Both the position numbers and the translations under genes were made by a program. The notes below the pieces were generated by a model. It saw nothing but the letters and a program-made list of their open reading frames with translations, had not been told where the DNA came from and made no database searches. DNA of 64,000 bases from Denticeps clupeoides (taxonomy: Eukaryota; Chordata; Actinopteri; Clupeiformes; Denticipitidae), in assembly GCF_900700375.1 (NCBI RefSeq), contig NC_041715.1:9697417-9761416 (forward strand), written 5' to 3'. Positions 22,974 through 34,109 of this stretch are shown piece after piece. Position 1 is the stretch's first letter, and every line of letters starts with the position of its first letter.

Positions 22974-23916
22974 CAAGTCCGTTTCAGACTATTTATTTGC
23001 TATGCCTCATTTAAAAACTCCCTGTAGGTGCAACTGTTAAGCCCCAGGCAGCCACCCGCCAAGTGGCCTCATTTACATGAGTCAACACCGAAGCCTTCGT
23101 TTTACTTAAGAGACCCTGGAGATTCAGGCCACAGGACGCTTTCTGTCATGTAGTTGAGATATTATTGATCACATGAAGATGGTTCGCTGAGAGAAACACA
23201 GTGTCTGATGTGTCCATGATGTCACTTCTCAATGTTTCATCTGCATAATCTCACCACCCTCAGAGCAGGACTTTCAGGACCGGTCCGGACCCTGGCTTCT
23301 CCTGTTTAGTATCAGTTCGTGGATGTGGGTGGCAGATCGGGGGATATTTTGGAAAAAACATTCTGTCTGGGTGAGCTTGAAAACATGCTCACACTAAGCG
23401 TGCGCCAGGGTTTAAAACGTTAAGCTTTTCACTGCGTGTTTCTGGCAGAGATGCAGAGAACTGCAACGTACTTGATAGACAGAAGTTGTAAAATTCCAGG
23501 CTGTTCTGCATTAGCGCAAAATTAAAGAGGATTAATCCGTTGCTCTGACTTAATTAGAAGGAAAGAGACGTTTCTCGCACGTTATAAAACTCAAATTGAG
23601 TAGACGCAATGCCTTACAAACACGCACGGATTACGTGTAGAAGAATATAAAGAAAGCAAAGGAATCATAATAAAAAATAACATATTAACGGACATTGGTA
23701 AATTAAATTAACTATTAAATATAGGGGAAAAAAGCATGTGTGATAATAAAATAGGGGAAAGGTTAAAAAAAAACACTAACAAACGTCAGGTTAGGTATTA
23801 TTTGAGAATTGGCCGGTACCGCAGTGCCTTCCGGGCGCCGCGGAGGATCTGACGATGGGCGTGTTCACGAGTCACTTTTCTTGCTGGGCGTGTTCACGGC
23901 GAGTCGACGCGGTGTC

Positions 23917-23925
23917 TATAAAAAG
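23917..23925 (+). promoter_or_regulatory. TATA box of slc5a3 (and mrps6)
   Basis: The sequence tataaaaag lies in a GC-rich island (23800-24060) and is followed by an exon-like stretch ending in a good splice donor at 24112. It predicts a start site near 23945. Confidence 0.6.
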
Positions 23926-23944
23926 CTGGCCACGAAGAATGCAA

Positions 23945-24111
23945 AGGTTACAGCCACGCACAGTCGGCGCGGCCCTCCCGCATTCGCGAGTTTATTTTAT
24001 CACAGCTCGGCGTGAGTAAAGGAGACGGCCGTCCACGCTTTGACGACGAAGCAGCGCGAACGCGCCCTGCTACGTGTTGTAGCTCATAGCTAACCTGCAT
24101 GCTTGCCTATG
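23945..24111 (+). other. slc5a3: 5' UTR exon of slc5a3, possibly shared with mrps6
   Basis: This is the GC-rich stretch after the TATA box. It ends at a strong donor (tatg/gtgagtatc, GT at 24112-24113) that would splice to the acceptor at 26019-26020 (tatctttcag). In mammals the first exon of SLC5A3 is also the first exon of MRPS6 and holds its start codon. Here the last 13 bases, 24099-24111, read atgcttgcctatg, that is M-L-A-Y-(G/E). This can be aligned with the MPRYE start of MRPS6. The other mrps6 exons were not found in the window, so the mrps6 part is a suggestion only. The left end is predicted, not seen. Confidence 0.5.
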
Positions 24112-24414
24112 GTGAGTATCGTAATTTAGCATCCCTGCAGTTTTTTTTTAATTTTTAAGGATAACTGTTATATTAAAGATAATTTCCCTTTTTGGTTATC
24201 CGCAGTCGAGTTTCATGCCACATGGTTAAACTGCGTCGGAGCCCCATTCATCCGCGTCGCGTCGCAGCCCAACCCCCGCAACTTTCCGCCTTTTATTTTC
24301 CCGTCTCTTCCTTTACTCCCATCTTCTACTCGCGACCACCTAGAATCGCAACTTTAATGTCGCCTCCGTCATGTAACTCGTGGGATTACGGGCAGGTTTT
24401 AATAGGCGGCGGCG

Positions 24415-24425
24415 GTAGTTTTCCA
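24415..24425 (-). promoter_or_regulatory. TonE-like (NFAT5) motif in slc5a3 intron 1
   Basis: The minus strand reads tggaaaactac, which fits TGGAAANNYNY. It is about 300 bp downstream of the first exon. Together with the upstream motif it could confer osmotic control, but this rests on the motif alone. Confidence 0.3.
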
Positions 24426-24599
24426 CGGGCCTTTCTAGAACGTTCGCCGGGTCCCAGTAGAACGCCACCGGGTTAGAGAGACTTGACCCTGAGCGGCACT
24501 GCATGGGTTAGATGCGGGACAAATGTTTGCATTTTATTTGACTGCTGGAAACTGCAGCGTTTCCCCGTCTTCTTGTCATTGGGAAACGTGGATGTTTTA

Positions 24600-25497
24600 T
24601 TGTAGTTTACATAACGTATTGTAGTTTAATAACGTTTTAATATTACATGATGTTATTGTAGTTTACTACATTAAGGGCTGGTGGAGTAGTAACGTTTTAA
24701 TATTACATGATTATTATTGTAGTTTACTAGATTAAGGGCTGGTGGAGTAGTAACGTTTTAATATTACATGATGTTATTGTAGTTTACTAGATTAAGGGCT
24801 GGTGGAGTAGTAACGTTTCAATATTACATGATGTTATTGTAGTTTACTAGGTTAAGGGCTGGTGGAGTAAGAACGTTTTAATATTACATGATGTTATTGT
24901 AGTTTACTAGATTAAGGGCTGGTGGAGTAGTAACGTTTTAATATTACATGATGTTATTGTAGTTTACTAGATTAAGGGCTGGTGGAGTAGTAACGTTTTA
25001 ATATTACATGATGTTATTGTAGTTTACTAGGTTAAGGGCTGGTGGAGTAATAACATTTTAATATTACATGATGTTATTGTAGTTTACTAGATTAAGGGCT
25101 GGTGGAGTAGTAACGTTTTAATATTACATGATTATTATTGTAGTTGTTTACAAGAATAAGGGCTGGTGGAGTAGTAACGTTTTAATATTACATGATGTTA
25201 TTGTAGTTTACTAGGTTAAGGGCTGGTGGAGTAATAACGTTTTAATATTACATGATGTTATTGTAGTTTACTAGGTTAAGGGCTGGTGGAGTAATAACGT
25301 TTTAATATTACATGATGTTATTGTAGTTTACTAGATTAAGGGCTGGTGGAGTAGTAACGTTTTAATATTACATGATTATTATTGTAGTTGTTTACAAGAA
25401 TAAGGGCTGGTGGAGTAGTAACGTTTTAATATTACATGATTATCTTATTGTAGTTGTTTACAAGATTATGGGCTAGTGGAGTAGTAACGTTTTAAAA
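24600..25497 (+). repeat. 60-bp minisatellite in slc5a3 intron 1
   Basis: About 14 head-to-tail copies of a unit of 60 bp, each containing cgttttaatattacatgatg, ttattgtagtttactag and taagggctggtggagtag. Copies differ at a few diagnostic sites: agatt or aggtt, gtagtaacg or gtaataacg, and a longer gtagttgtttacaagaata form. The variants recur in blocks of three to four units, as if larger pieces were copied. It lies wholly in the intron between the 5' exon and the coding exon. Confidence 0.95.
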
Positions 25498-26261
25498 TTG
25501 GAACCCTGGATGTTGGGGGGTGGTGAAGTGGTTGGTTGAATTGTTTGAGCTACCGACTCACAGTACACAAAGTTCATATTTTAGCTGAAATGTGTGTGAA
25601 TGTATTATGTTCTGTTCTTGAAAATAAGCCAAAGTGAAGGAACCTCAGTTTCGAACAGTTCCTCATACATGCATGGCAGGCAATAAATGTTGGCCAAACC
25701 ACTCTGTTAGTGTGTATACGTTACCATTCAATACCATTCAAACTCTTTTAAAAGTGTCTCTGTTCTTCCATGAAAAAAATTATAAAGTGTAAATAGAAAA
25801 ATTGCTAAAAGAATAAATAATGATTTAAAGAGTTCTGTTCTAGTGTGGACAGCTTTATTGCTTTTTTTGCTTAGTACAACTCCCATATAATCGTGGAAAT
25901 ATTTAAACAAATAAAATTTTACCACGTTACCATATTAAGTTCTGTATATTTGCCCCTGTTTAATAAATATATGGCTTTTTAAAGAAAAAAAAATCTTTTT
26001 TCCCTTTTACTATCTTTCAGGAACATACATTGTACCCTAGTCTTCTCAAGTGATACATTCTTCCACAAAAATCCACTGTGCATCTTCAAAATACCAGTGG
26101 ATTACTTTGCCACAGATCTTGATATCTGCCGAAAGGACATCACCTGCATTGACGTATCAAGGAGACGACAACAACAAAGGATATTTAAATTTTTATTCTG
26201 AACCATTTTAATTGACTGCATATCCAGTTAAATCTGGGATAACATTACATTTTTTTTAAAG

Positions 26262-28379
26262 ATGGGTCCATCTATGGAGTCCGTGGACATTGCTGTTGTA
26301 GCACTGTACTTCATCTTGGTTCTTGGCATTGGCTTGTTTGCCATGTGGAAGGCCAATCGGAGTACCGTAAGTGGCTACTTCCTTGCAGGACGTTCCATGA
26401 ACTGGGCAGTCATCGGCGCATCACTGTTTGTTAGCAACATTGGCAGTGAGCACTTCATTGGCCTGGCGGGATCTGGAGCTGCCAGCGGATTTGCTGTGGG
26501 TGCGTGGGAGTTTAATGCTCTCCTGCTCTTGCAGCTATTGGGATGGGTCTTCATTCCGGTCTACATCCACTCGGGAGTGTACACGATGCCAGATTACCTC
26601 TCCAAGCGTTACGGGGGCAAGAGGCTGAAGGTGTACTTTGCCGCACTCTCACTTTTGCTTTACATCTTCACCAAACTGTCCGTGGACTTGTACGCCGGAG
26701 CATTGTTCATACAGGAGTCCTTGGGGTGGAACTTGTACCTGTCAATCATCATTCTTATTGGCATGACTGCATTGCTTACTGTTACAGGTGGCCTGGTGGC
26801 TGTTATTTATACGGACACGCTCCAGGCCATTCTGATGATTGGCGGTGCATTGAGTCTGACAATTATTAGCCTGGTGAAGGTTGGTGGCCTGGATGGGGTG
26901 CGTGAAAAGTATATGCTGGCGGTTCCGAATGTCACGGCTATCCTGGCAAGTAACAACTTCACCTATACCAACAGTTGCCGGATCAATCCAAAACCGAATT
27001 CTCTCAAGATTCTTCGGGGTCCCCTGGACGAAGACATTCCCTGGCCAGGTTTCCTACTGGGACAGACCCCTGCATCAATCTGGTACTGGTGTGCTGACCA
27101 AGTAATCGTCCAGAGAGTGCTTGCTGCAAAAAACATTGCCCATGCCAAAGGATCAACCCTCATGGCAGGATTTCTCAAGATCCTTCCAATGTTCATCATT
27201 GTAATTCCTGGAATGATCTCCCGAATCCTGTTCCCAAATGAACTTGTGTGCATCAGTCCAGAGCACTGCATGGAGGTGTGTGGTAGTCAGGCAGGCTGCT
27301 CAAATATTGCCTATCCCCGTCTAGTGATGAACGTGATGCCAGTAGGCCTGAGGGGACTGATGATGGCGGTCATGATTGCTGCTCTCATGAGTGATCTGGA
27401 TTCCATTTTTAACAGTGCGAGCACCATCTTTACCTTGGATATCTACAAGCTGGTACGCAAGTGTTCGACTTCACGGGAACTTGTGGTGGTCGGACGCCTG
27501 TTTGTGGTTCTCATGGTGGCCGTGAGCATTGCTTGGGTTCCTGTGATTATCGAGATGCAAGGGGGTCAGATGTACCTGTACATCCAGGAAATGGCGGGCT
27601 ATCTCACGCCACCCATTGCTGCCTTATTCCTCTTAGGCGTGTTCTCAAAACGTTGCAATGAGACTGGTGCCTTCTGGGGTGGTATGACAGGCTTTTTCCT
27701 GGGTACCATGCGCTTAATCATTGGTTTTATCTACCGCGAACCACGCTGTGATCAGCCAGATGACCGCCCAGCATTTATTACACATGTTCACTACATGTAT
27801 GTGGCAGCTGGGCTGTTTTGGATCTCAGGACTGGTAGCCATGGGTGTCAGCCTATGCACTCCTCCTCCATGTAAAGAAAAAGTTCACAATACCACAGTCT
27901 GGGGACTTCCCAAAGTTGAAGGTTTGCCTGTCAGAGATCGCGAGGAGGGCTGTGAGCTTAACAAGAGCCCGGTCCATTGCAATGGCAATGCTAATGTTCA
28001 CAAGGAGTTGCCTCCAGACATGCAGAAAGAGAAGCTCCTCGATGGGGCCGACATCAAGCTGCTCATGCCACCCAATGATCCTGTGACTCCGAGCTCTGAA
28101 CCAAACCCACCTGTGGATTCTTATTGGAATGGCCGCTCAGACATCCCGAGTAAAGAGAGAAGTCATAGCAGAGGAGCAGGTTTGTGTGGTCGTGTATTTG
28201 AGTGGATTTGTGGTTGCAAGGATCAGGAAGCAGGAGCTCAGCCAAAGGTGGCAGAAGAAGAGACTGAAGTTATCATGGAAATGCTCTATGAATCTCCCAA
28301 AACCAAAGCCCTACTCAACACGGGCCTCGTCTTAGTGTGCTCTGTGGGGGTTTTCATGTTCGTTTATTTCTCTTTATAA
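26262..28379 (+). CDS. slc5a3: SLC5A3 / SMIT1, sodium/myo-inositol cotransporter
   Basis: The product imports myo-inositol with sodium across the plasma membrane and is a main osmolyte transporter. The ORF is one uninterrupted exon of 705 aa (human 718), as in mammals. The first ATG (MGPSMESVDIAVVALYF) aligns without a gap to the human start, and the acceptor at 26019-26020 makes a 5' UTR of 241 bases in this exon. Sodium/solute symporter signatures run in order: NRSTVSGYFLAGRSMNW, FVSNIGSEHFIGLAGSGAA, GVYTMPDYLSKR, GQTPASIWYWCADQVIVQRV, then AALMSDLDSIFNSASTIF. The core of about 14 membrane helices ends near residue 535. A long cytosolic, variable loop follows and a last helix ends in GVFMFVYFSL, identical to the mammalian C-terminus. 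The loop is the part least like mammals. No change suggests loss of function. Confidence 0.98.
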   Translation: MGPSMESVDIAVVALYFILVLGIGLFAMWKANRSTVSGYFLAGRSMNWAVIGASLFVSNIGSEHFIGLAGSGAASGFAVGAWEFNALLLLQLLGWVFIPVYIHSGVYTMPDYLSKRYGGKRLKVYFAALSLLLYIFTKLSVDLYAGALFIQESLGWNLYLSIIILIGMTALLTVTGGLVAVIYTDTLQAILMIGGALSLTIISLVKVGGLDGVREKYMLAVPNVTAILASNNFTYTNSCRINPKPNSLKILRGPLDEDIPWPGFLLGQTPASIWYWCADQVIVQRVLAAKNIAHAKGSTLMAGFLKILPMFIIVIPGMISRILFPNELVCISPEHCMEVCGSQAGCSNIAYPRLVMNVMPVGLRGLMMAVMIAALMSDLDSIFNSASTIFTLDIYKLVRKCSTSRELVVVGRLFVVLMVAVSIAWVPVIIEMQGGQMYLYIQEMAGYLTPPIAALFLLGVFSKRCNETGAFWGGMTGFFLGTMRLIIGFIYREPRCDQPDDRPAFITHVHYMYVAAGLFWISGLVAMGVSLCTPPPCKEKVHNTTVWGLPKVEGLPVRDREEGCELNKSPVHCNGNANVHKELPPDMQKEKLLDGADIKLLMPPNDPVTPSSEPNPPVDSYWNGRSDIPSKERSHSRGAGLCGRVFEWICGCKDQEAGAQPKVAEEETEVIMEMLYESPKTKALLNTGLVLVCSVGVFMFVYFSL

Positions 28380-29627
28380 ATGTGCTGCTATTGGATGTCA
28401 GGACTTCTTTGACCACAGCACATATGTATTCATAGTTTTGTTATTACAAGCTATTACAAGTCTGTAATATTTACAGTGTGTTTGTAGCTTTCTCTAAGGG
28501 ACTTTGAGAGCACATACAGTATGAATCCTGAAGTGACTTTCTTTTGTTGAAAGAGGAACTGTGTACAAAATTATACGCATTCTTATTCTTTGTTATTCCT
28601 TAAGCTCTTTATGTTGATGATCATATAGGGTTCTGTAGAATTTATATTGTTACATTATATTTTTTCCCAGAAAAGTGTTTGTGTTAAAACTTGTCTTATT
28701 CATTGAATGCACTCCTCTGTTTTGTCTTGAATGACCAAGAGGTCCATCTCTGTAAACTATAATCCGGTTTTCTGTTTTGGCCTTTTCATTTTGATGTTAA
28801 GGTGGTGGTTATGCATTACATTGGGGCTTTACTGTCATTAGCAAGTCACTGAGTATTTTTGTGCAAATTTTCTAGGCTTTTTGCAATACATATATGTATT
28901 TTTTTGGGGGATTTCTTTTTTGGGGGGTGTCTGTAATGCTGTCTAGTCATAGATCAGTATTGTAATGTTATATTTTCAAGCACTTTCTACTTACATTGCA
29001 GGCATTAAGACTGTGACCAAGAAGCCAACAAAAAGCCTTTTCATAAAGCAGGAGAACATGCTGAAAGAGGGGCACAATGGGTTAAAAAAGCAAACATGCC
29101 ATACTTTGGCAGCACATACATATCAAAAATCTTTTGTGAAATAAAAAAGTAAAACATTAAGTATCAGAAACTTGATATCCAATGTCTCAGTTAGAGGCAA
29201 ATCTGAGTACTTTCTCCATGAAAGAAATAAAATTCACAATTTTAGGCACTACTTGCAGATGACATCGTATTTCATTACAACAGGAAAAAGAAGGCCTGTT
29301 TAATAACCTGTCTAATATAGTTGTGTGAATATTCAAACATACCAAAATGGATCATCTGAGGTTGGGATGTTTCATTGCCATTGCTGTGCAAACTTTTTTT
29401 CTACATTAAGGAGCCCAGACAGGCTGGTTCCACTGCCTGTACTATTAAATGCACTGTTTTTGAAGCAGAAGTCTTTTTAAATTATTTTGTAAGAGCCGGT
29501 GATTGTCATTAAATATATTTATCTAATGGCCTTTCTGAAAAGGTGTGGTTACTTTATTTATTTACATTTATTAGAGAAGTTTTTTTTAGATGTAGGCTTG
29601 ACAAAGTGCTTGTATTAGTCACATGTC

Positions 29628-29629
<2 letters not shown>

Positions 29630-29659
<30 letters not shown>
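29630..29659. repeat. (TA)n microsatellite
   Basis: Uninterrupted alternating t and a for about 30 bases. Confidence 0.9.
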
Positions 29660-29661
<2 letters not shown>

Positions 29662-29828
29662 GCTCTCAGCTTCCTGTTCTAACCAGTAGGCAAACAAGCC
29701 CATGTAAACTGGAGTGTTCTGTTCGTGGGTCTGTTTGGTTGAAGGTTTTATATTTATGGTATATGAATGAATTCCAGAAAATGACATATTTTTCTACCTG
29801 TTTATTTGTCTGTACAAGAAGACGATGC

Positions 29829-29834
29829 AATAAA
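29829..29834 (+). terminator. Candidate distal polyadenylation signal of slc5a3
   Basis: AATAAA about 1.45 kb past the stop codon, in sequence with no other gene nearby. Earlier AATAAA motifs exist, so this is one of several possible ends. Confidence 0.35.
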
Positions 29835-29899
29835 AATAATAACACTTGCTTCTGTGTATTATTATAAGTAGTAGTATTTTTTTTTATCAAACTGGCTAA

Positions 29900-32050
29900 A
29901 ACACCATAAGCCAGGTATTCAGAAAAAAAAGAGATTTTCTTTATCTATTTGAAGATTATTGGTGTTCAAATGAATACTGTACACAGACCAGTTTATAAAT
30001 TAAATATACATATATAAACACACATAAAGTAACTCAATTATAGCTGAATTATAGAAGCTGTAAGCTTGTGAGGTAGACACTGATGATTACCTTTTCCAAA
30101 AATGTACCCACAATAATGTTAAAAAATGTGCATTATTAGATGTTGGAGGAGTCACTTTCACTTTAATGATGCTTGGTTAGCTCAGGTTCAGTGTTCTGTT
30201 GTGGGACTCCCTGTTGAGTCAAATATTTGAGTGAAGTGCTAAGTGAGGGATTTGTTCAGTAATGAAAGGTCAAGTGCTCCCACAGGATTTACATAAATAA
30301 ATACACAAGCAATATTTAATTATGTTTGTGCATGTGACATATTGAGAGGCGTGGTCTTAAAAGTGACAACTGTCAGTAATCTGGCTCATCTCATTTTAAA
30401 CTCTGTTGACCAAAAATAATTGAAAATAATGTTCTAGGTTGCAGATAATAATAACACCAATATGAATTGTAATAAATTTATTTTCTGCAGATACAGGGAA
30501 TTAAGGTAGTTTTTTTTTACTACTGTGCGACATTTATAGTTTTAAAACTGTCATATAATTCTTTCAGCTTTTGCCATTTTGGAGTTTTATGGTTTGTTTA
30601 TGTCACATGTTGATACATGTGTGTACTCACACATAAGTAAGGCTTTTAATCACTGGCTGCTGTCCATGTCCATCATGTCCATGTCCTTCAGATGAAGAAG
30701 CTTTCTGTGGCCAGCTAAGCCACTGTTCATCACAAGGCTGGAAAATTACGTCTCATGTTCTGATGCCATTTCTGACATACACCCACTCAGTGTTGTTCTC
30801 TCAAGTGCTCTAGTTTGGCTTAGTAGTTTTCCACTACTGGCTGCTTGTGGACTCATGAATGAGGAAGTATCATGCCTTCTCTGTGTATGGATTTTCAATT
30901 ATTTTTCATCACTGAATTGAAACTTGGCTCCTGCCTCACTCATCCCCACCCGCTCAGCTCCTTGCTTTTTTTTTTTTGCATTATTCAAAATCTATGCAGT
31001 AGCTTTGCTGGACACAAACCTGCAATTTAGGTGCCACGCAATGCACATAATGTTCAACTTAATATGCTTTGCATAGTCGTATTGAAGTGAGGTCGAAGGG
31101 TTAATTGGAAATTGTTCAATTGGTAAATTGTACAACATATGCTTTTATTGAAGAAGAAGCTGCATGAGGTTCTCAGGATAGAGTGCTGCCTGTTTGTCCT
31201 CTTATTGTATTCTATTTAAAATGGATGGATACAGCATCTGCATTGTTGTGAACCTTTTGTCATCTTCAGCTGACTTCTCATGAAGCCTTCTTCTGCATCA
31301 ATATCTTATCCAATCTCCCCAGTGGCATTGACAACTTTTTTCATAAGAAATAACACAGTGATATTTCTGGGAAACTGTGCCAATTCACAAATGATTCAGA
31401 AATATTCATGTTTTTATAACCATAATTTATTGCAACATTATGTACATATGATACTTCTACCAAATTAAACTGTGCACACTGCTATTGAGACCTGCACTGG
31501 CAACAGAGAAAAGCAGAGTAGTTGTATCACTACTATGCCTTGGCCACACAATAATATCCTACGCTCCAATGCCATCACACTGTTTGTTTTTTTTTTACAG
31601 TAGAGATTTAAATTGGGTTTCTAGGACTTCTCATCAGTAACACAAGCCACCAATCAGAGCTCAGAATGATTCAAGTTTTGATGGTGCCAAAACACAAACA
31701 CCTCATCTAGAAAAGTGTCGGGACATTTTTGGAATGGTGTGATATTCTGGTTTTATCTGTTTTCTTAACATAGCGCTTTGGCTAATGTAAACCGGTGCAG
31801 TGCTGTCTTTCTCTGTAGTTGTCTTGCTGAATGTTGCACATGAAGGTATCCTGTGGAAAAATACTGGCCCTGTAAGCCAATATTTGTCCATTGTTATGGC
31901 TGAAAGACTGTCCTTGTGAATTTTTGCTCTGATTTTTTACCCTTGCAGGTGTAGTGTGCAAGTAATTTTGACATTTGGGAATTTATACTCTATTGAAAAA
32001 ACCTGAAAGTGTTCACCAAAGTTCCCCCATCTGCTGACTCCAAATAGCCA
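29900..32050. other. Intergenic, nothing recognised
   Basis: AT-rich, unique-looking sequence without supported genes. Remaining exons of mrps6 might be expected between slc5a3 and kcne2 from the mammalian order, but none was seen by eye here or further on. Confidence 0.4.
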
Positions 32051-32057
32051 TCTACAA

Positions 32058-32247
32058 CATTTACATCATTTACCAGATGCCCTTATCTAGAGAAACTTAC
32101 AATCAGTAGTTACAGGGACAGAGTCCCCCTGGACACACTCAGGGTTAAGTGTCTTGCTCAGGGACACAATGGTAGTAAGTGGGGTTTGAACCTGGGAATT
32201 TGTGGTCTTCTGGTTCATAAGTTTATTTCCTACCAGGCTACTACCAC
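32058..32247 (-). repeat. SINE family B
   Basis: The minus strand reads gtggtagtagcctggtagga at the head and ends in the L2-type tail (ataagggcatctggtaaatg). Moderately diverged. Confidence 0.8.
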
Positions 32248-32812
32248 AACCACTGGGTTAGCGTCTCCAAATGACTGGGGGACCAATCTGTCAGCTCTTT
32301 GTTTATCTTTGCTTATCCTTTTTTTTTACACAGGGTTACTTTACAAATTGATAGGACAGATTTTTTTCTGACTGTTGTTAGACTGCCAATGACCTAATGA
32401 GAGATTTAGTGAGGAAGTAAAGAGTATAGCTCCCTAGATTTGTTATGCTACATTCAAGAATTTTTATTGTCATTGTACACTTGGACATTGAAATTAACTG
32501 GCAAGACCACAAATATGCAAGAAAACAAGATAAAAAAAACACTACATACACCGTATATAGGTACAAGAGACTGGGGGGGGGGTTATGCAATATGATAGGC
32601 ACCGGACAGCATTCGTGAATGAAATGTGCATATGTCAGCTTTAGCACTATTTGATAGAGGGCAATGCAAAAATAGTTAAATACATTTGGACAACAGAAAT
32701 GAAATCATGTATAATTAATCATTTGTTGAATTAAAAGCAGGAGCTTTGGCAAGGTCAGATTGTCTTGTCAGCTGACTCTGTCTTGTTACATTATGGCCAC
32801 AGAGGGGGGTAT

Positions 32813-33202
32813 TTAGAAGTCAAAGTGTCGCACCTGAAGGAAAGATGGTGAATCATTCGCACCGGTAGTTTCACACTCTGTGCCCCAGCGGAAACTTGCT
32901 GATGTGTGAAAAGATATTTCTTTCTCCTTGCCACAAGCACAGGGGAATTTGTAAATATATTGGTAGGTTGTGCAAGAGTCCTTGTGTGTTTTACAGGGGC
33001 TCTGTGTCAGCCTGTCAGAACTATAGTCTGTGACAAAGCTGCTGTCTCCATGGTGGCTCAGAACAATGGCAGCGCTGTCTAACCCCAAGAACAAAATGGA
33101 CAATAACAAGAGCAGTAATGGCAAAATGTGACCCAACCCCCATGGTCTGTGGAATGGAAATTTACCAAGATCCTGGTGGTCCTCGTGCCTCATGCTAACC
33201 AT
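32813..33202 (-). CDS. Unassigned ORF with a signal-peptide-like helix and Cys-rich segment
   Basis: This 129-codon minus-strand frame is not recognised. A hydrophobic run, GHILPLLLLLLSILFLG, looks like a signal peptide or single membrane helix. After it comes a polar Cys-rich part: SPCKTHKDSCTTYQYIYKFP, then CACGKEKEI and a single Cys in WGTECETTG. Possible gene structure exists. A splice acceptor (ttccattccacag, AG near 33150) lies just before the hydrophobic run, and a donor (cttcag/gtgcga, near 32828) lies near its end, so the frame could be one internal exon of about 320 bases. A well-placed gccATGG further upstream, near 33242, opens another short frame (MATPEAQSQYQG). No homologue comes to mind and coding status is uncertain. 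It could equally be chance. Confidence 0.3.
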   Translation of the reverse strand: MVSMRHEDHQDLGKFPFHRPWGLGHILPLLLLLLSILFLGLDSAAIVLSHHGDSSFVTDYSSDRLTQSPCKTHKDSCTTYQYIYKFPCACGKEKEISFHTSASFRWGTECETTGANDSPSFLQVRHFDF

Positions 33203-33751
33203 TCACACCCTGGTACTGAGACTGAGCCTCTGGAGTTGCCATGGCGACCTCTGTGCGAGCGTATGAATGGAGTGAGACATGAGAAAATGCCATGAAAAGA
33301 AATGTTTACAACTGATGCACCAACAGTTGGCTACATATTTCCTAACCTCAGGCAAGTGACGTGAATAACACTTATCTTCTGTTTATAATAGTACCTGTTA
33401 TTAAGCAGCAGAAGGACTGTCATTTATTGAAGTATATTGAAGGAATATGGTGCTCTGTGGAGTGGTTGCTGACCCCTGAACACCATGTAAAGCACCAACA
33501 TGTGAGCAATGGAAACCTGACCATGGATCAAAGAAAGACCAATGAGAATTTTCAGGGGCAATGTAAAAGAAAACTTGGTTCCAGCTGCTTTAGTCATGGT
33601 GAAATCTGGTTATATTGCCATGCTGACAAATACTGGTGAACTTTATGTTGCGGTGCATAATGCATATAGAACTGTAAGTAATTTAAATTAAGACTTTATC
33701 TACCCACTTTTCAATTACCACCTCTAAGCCAACATACAATTAGTGTTGTAG

Positions 33752-33942
33752 TTTACATTTACAGTATTTATCAGACGCCCTTATCCACAGCGATTTACAA
33801 TCAGTATTTACAGGGACAGTCGCCCCTGGAGCAATTTAGAGTTAAGTGTCTTGCTCAGGGACACAATGGTTGTAAGTGGGATTTGAACCTGGGGTCTTCT
33901 GGTTCATAGGCGAGTGTGTTACCCACTAGGCTATCACCACCC
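33752..33942 (-). repeat. SINE family B
   Basis: Nearly complete copy. The minus strand runs from ggtgatagcctagtgggtaa through tgaaccagaagaccccaggt to the tail gataagggcgtctgataaat. Confidence 0.88.
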
Positions 33943-34109
33943 CTAAAAGTAGTTCTCGAGACCAATGTCTCGAGCTGGGACAATGGGGGCTGGGACAACG
34001 TCTACATTCACCAGGCATCTGGAAAGAAAGCACCATGAAATGTAATTTAACTAACTACATCTACATCTTCATCTACACGTGGAAATTAAGATTCACGAAG
34101 AAGAGTGAC

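Larger units (their letters stand above)
22075..23800. other. Intergenic region between atp5po and slc5a3
   Basis: The two genes are divergent here. No coding region is supported. The stretch holds a family A SINE (22621-22828), a TonE-like motif at 22963-22973, and AT-rich sequence leading to the slc5a3 promoter. Confidence 0.4.
28380..29860 (+). other. slc5a3: Probable 3' UTR of slc5a3
   Basis: AT-rich sequence without ORFs directly follows the stop codon. SLC5A3 transcripts have very long 3' UTRs in mammals. Candidate polyadenylation signals lie near 29226 and at 29829-29834. A (TA)n run of about 30 bases sits at 29630-29659. Confidence 0.5.

Noticed and set aside
24600-25497. Tandem repeat as a possible CRISPR-like array
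   Set aside because: The units are contiguous with no unique spacers, in a vertebrate intron. It is a minisatellite.
33361-33639. A 92-codon plus-strand frame (MNNTYLLFIIV...)
   Set aside because: No family, no splice context and ordinary AT-rich composition. It does not match any mrps6 exon.
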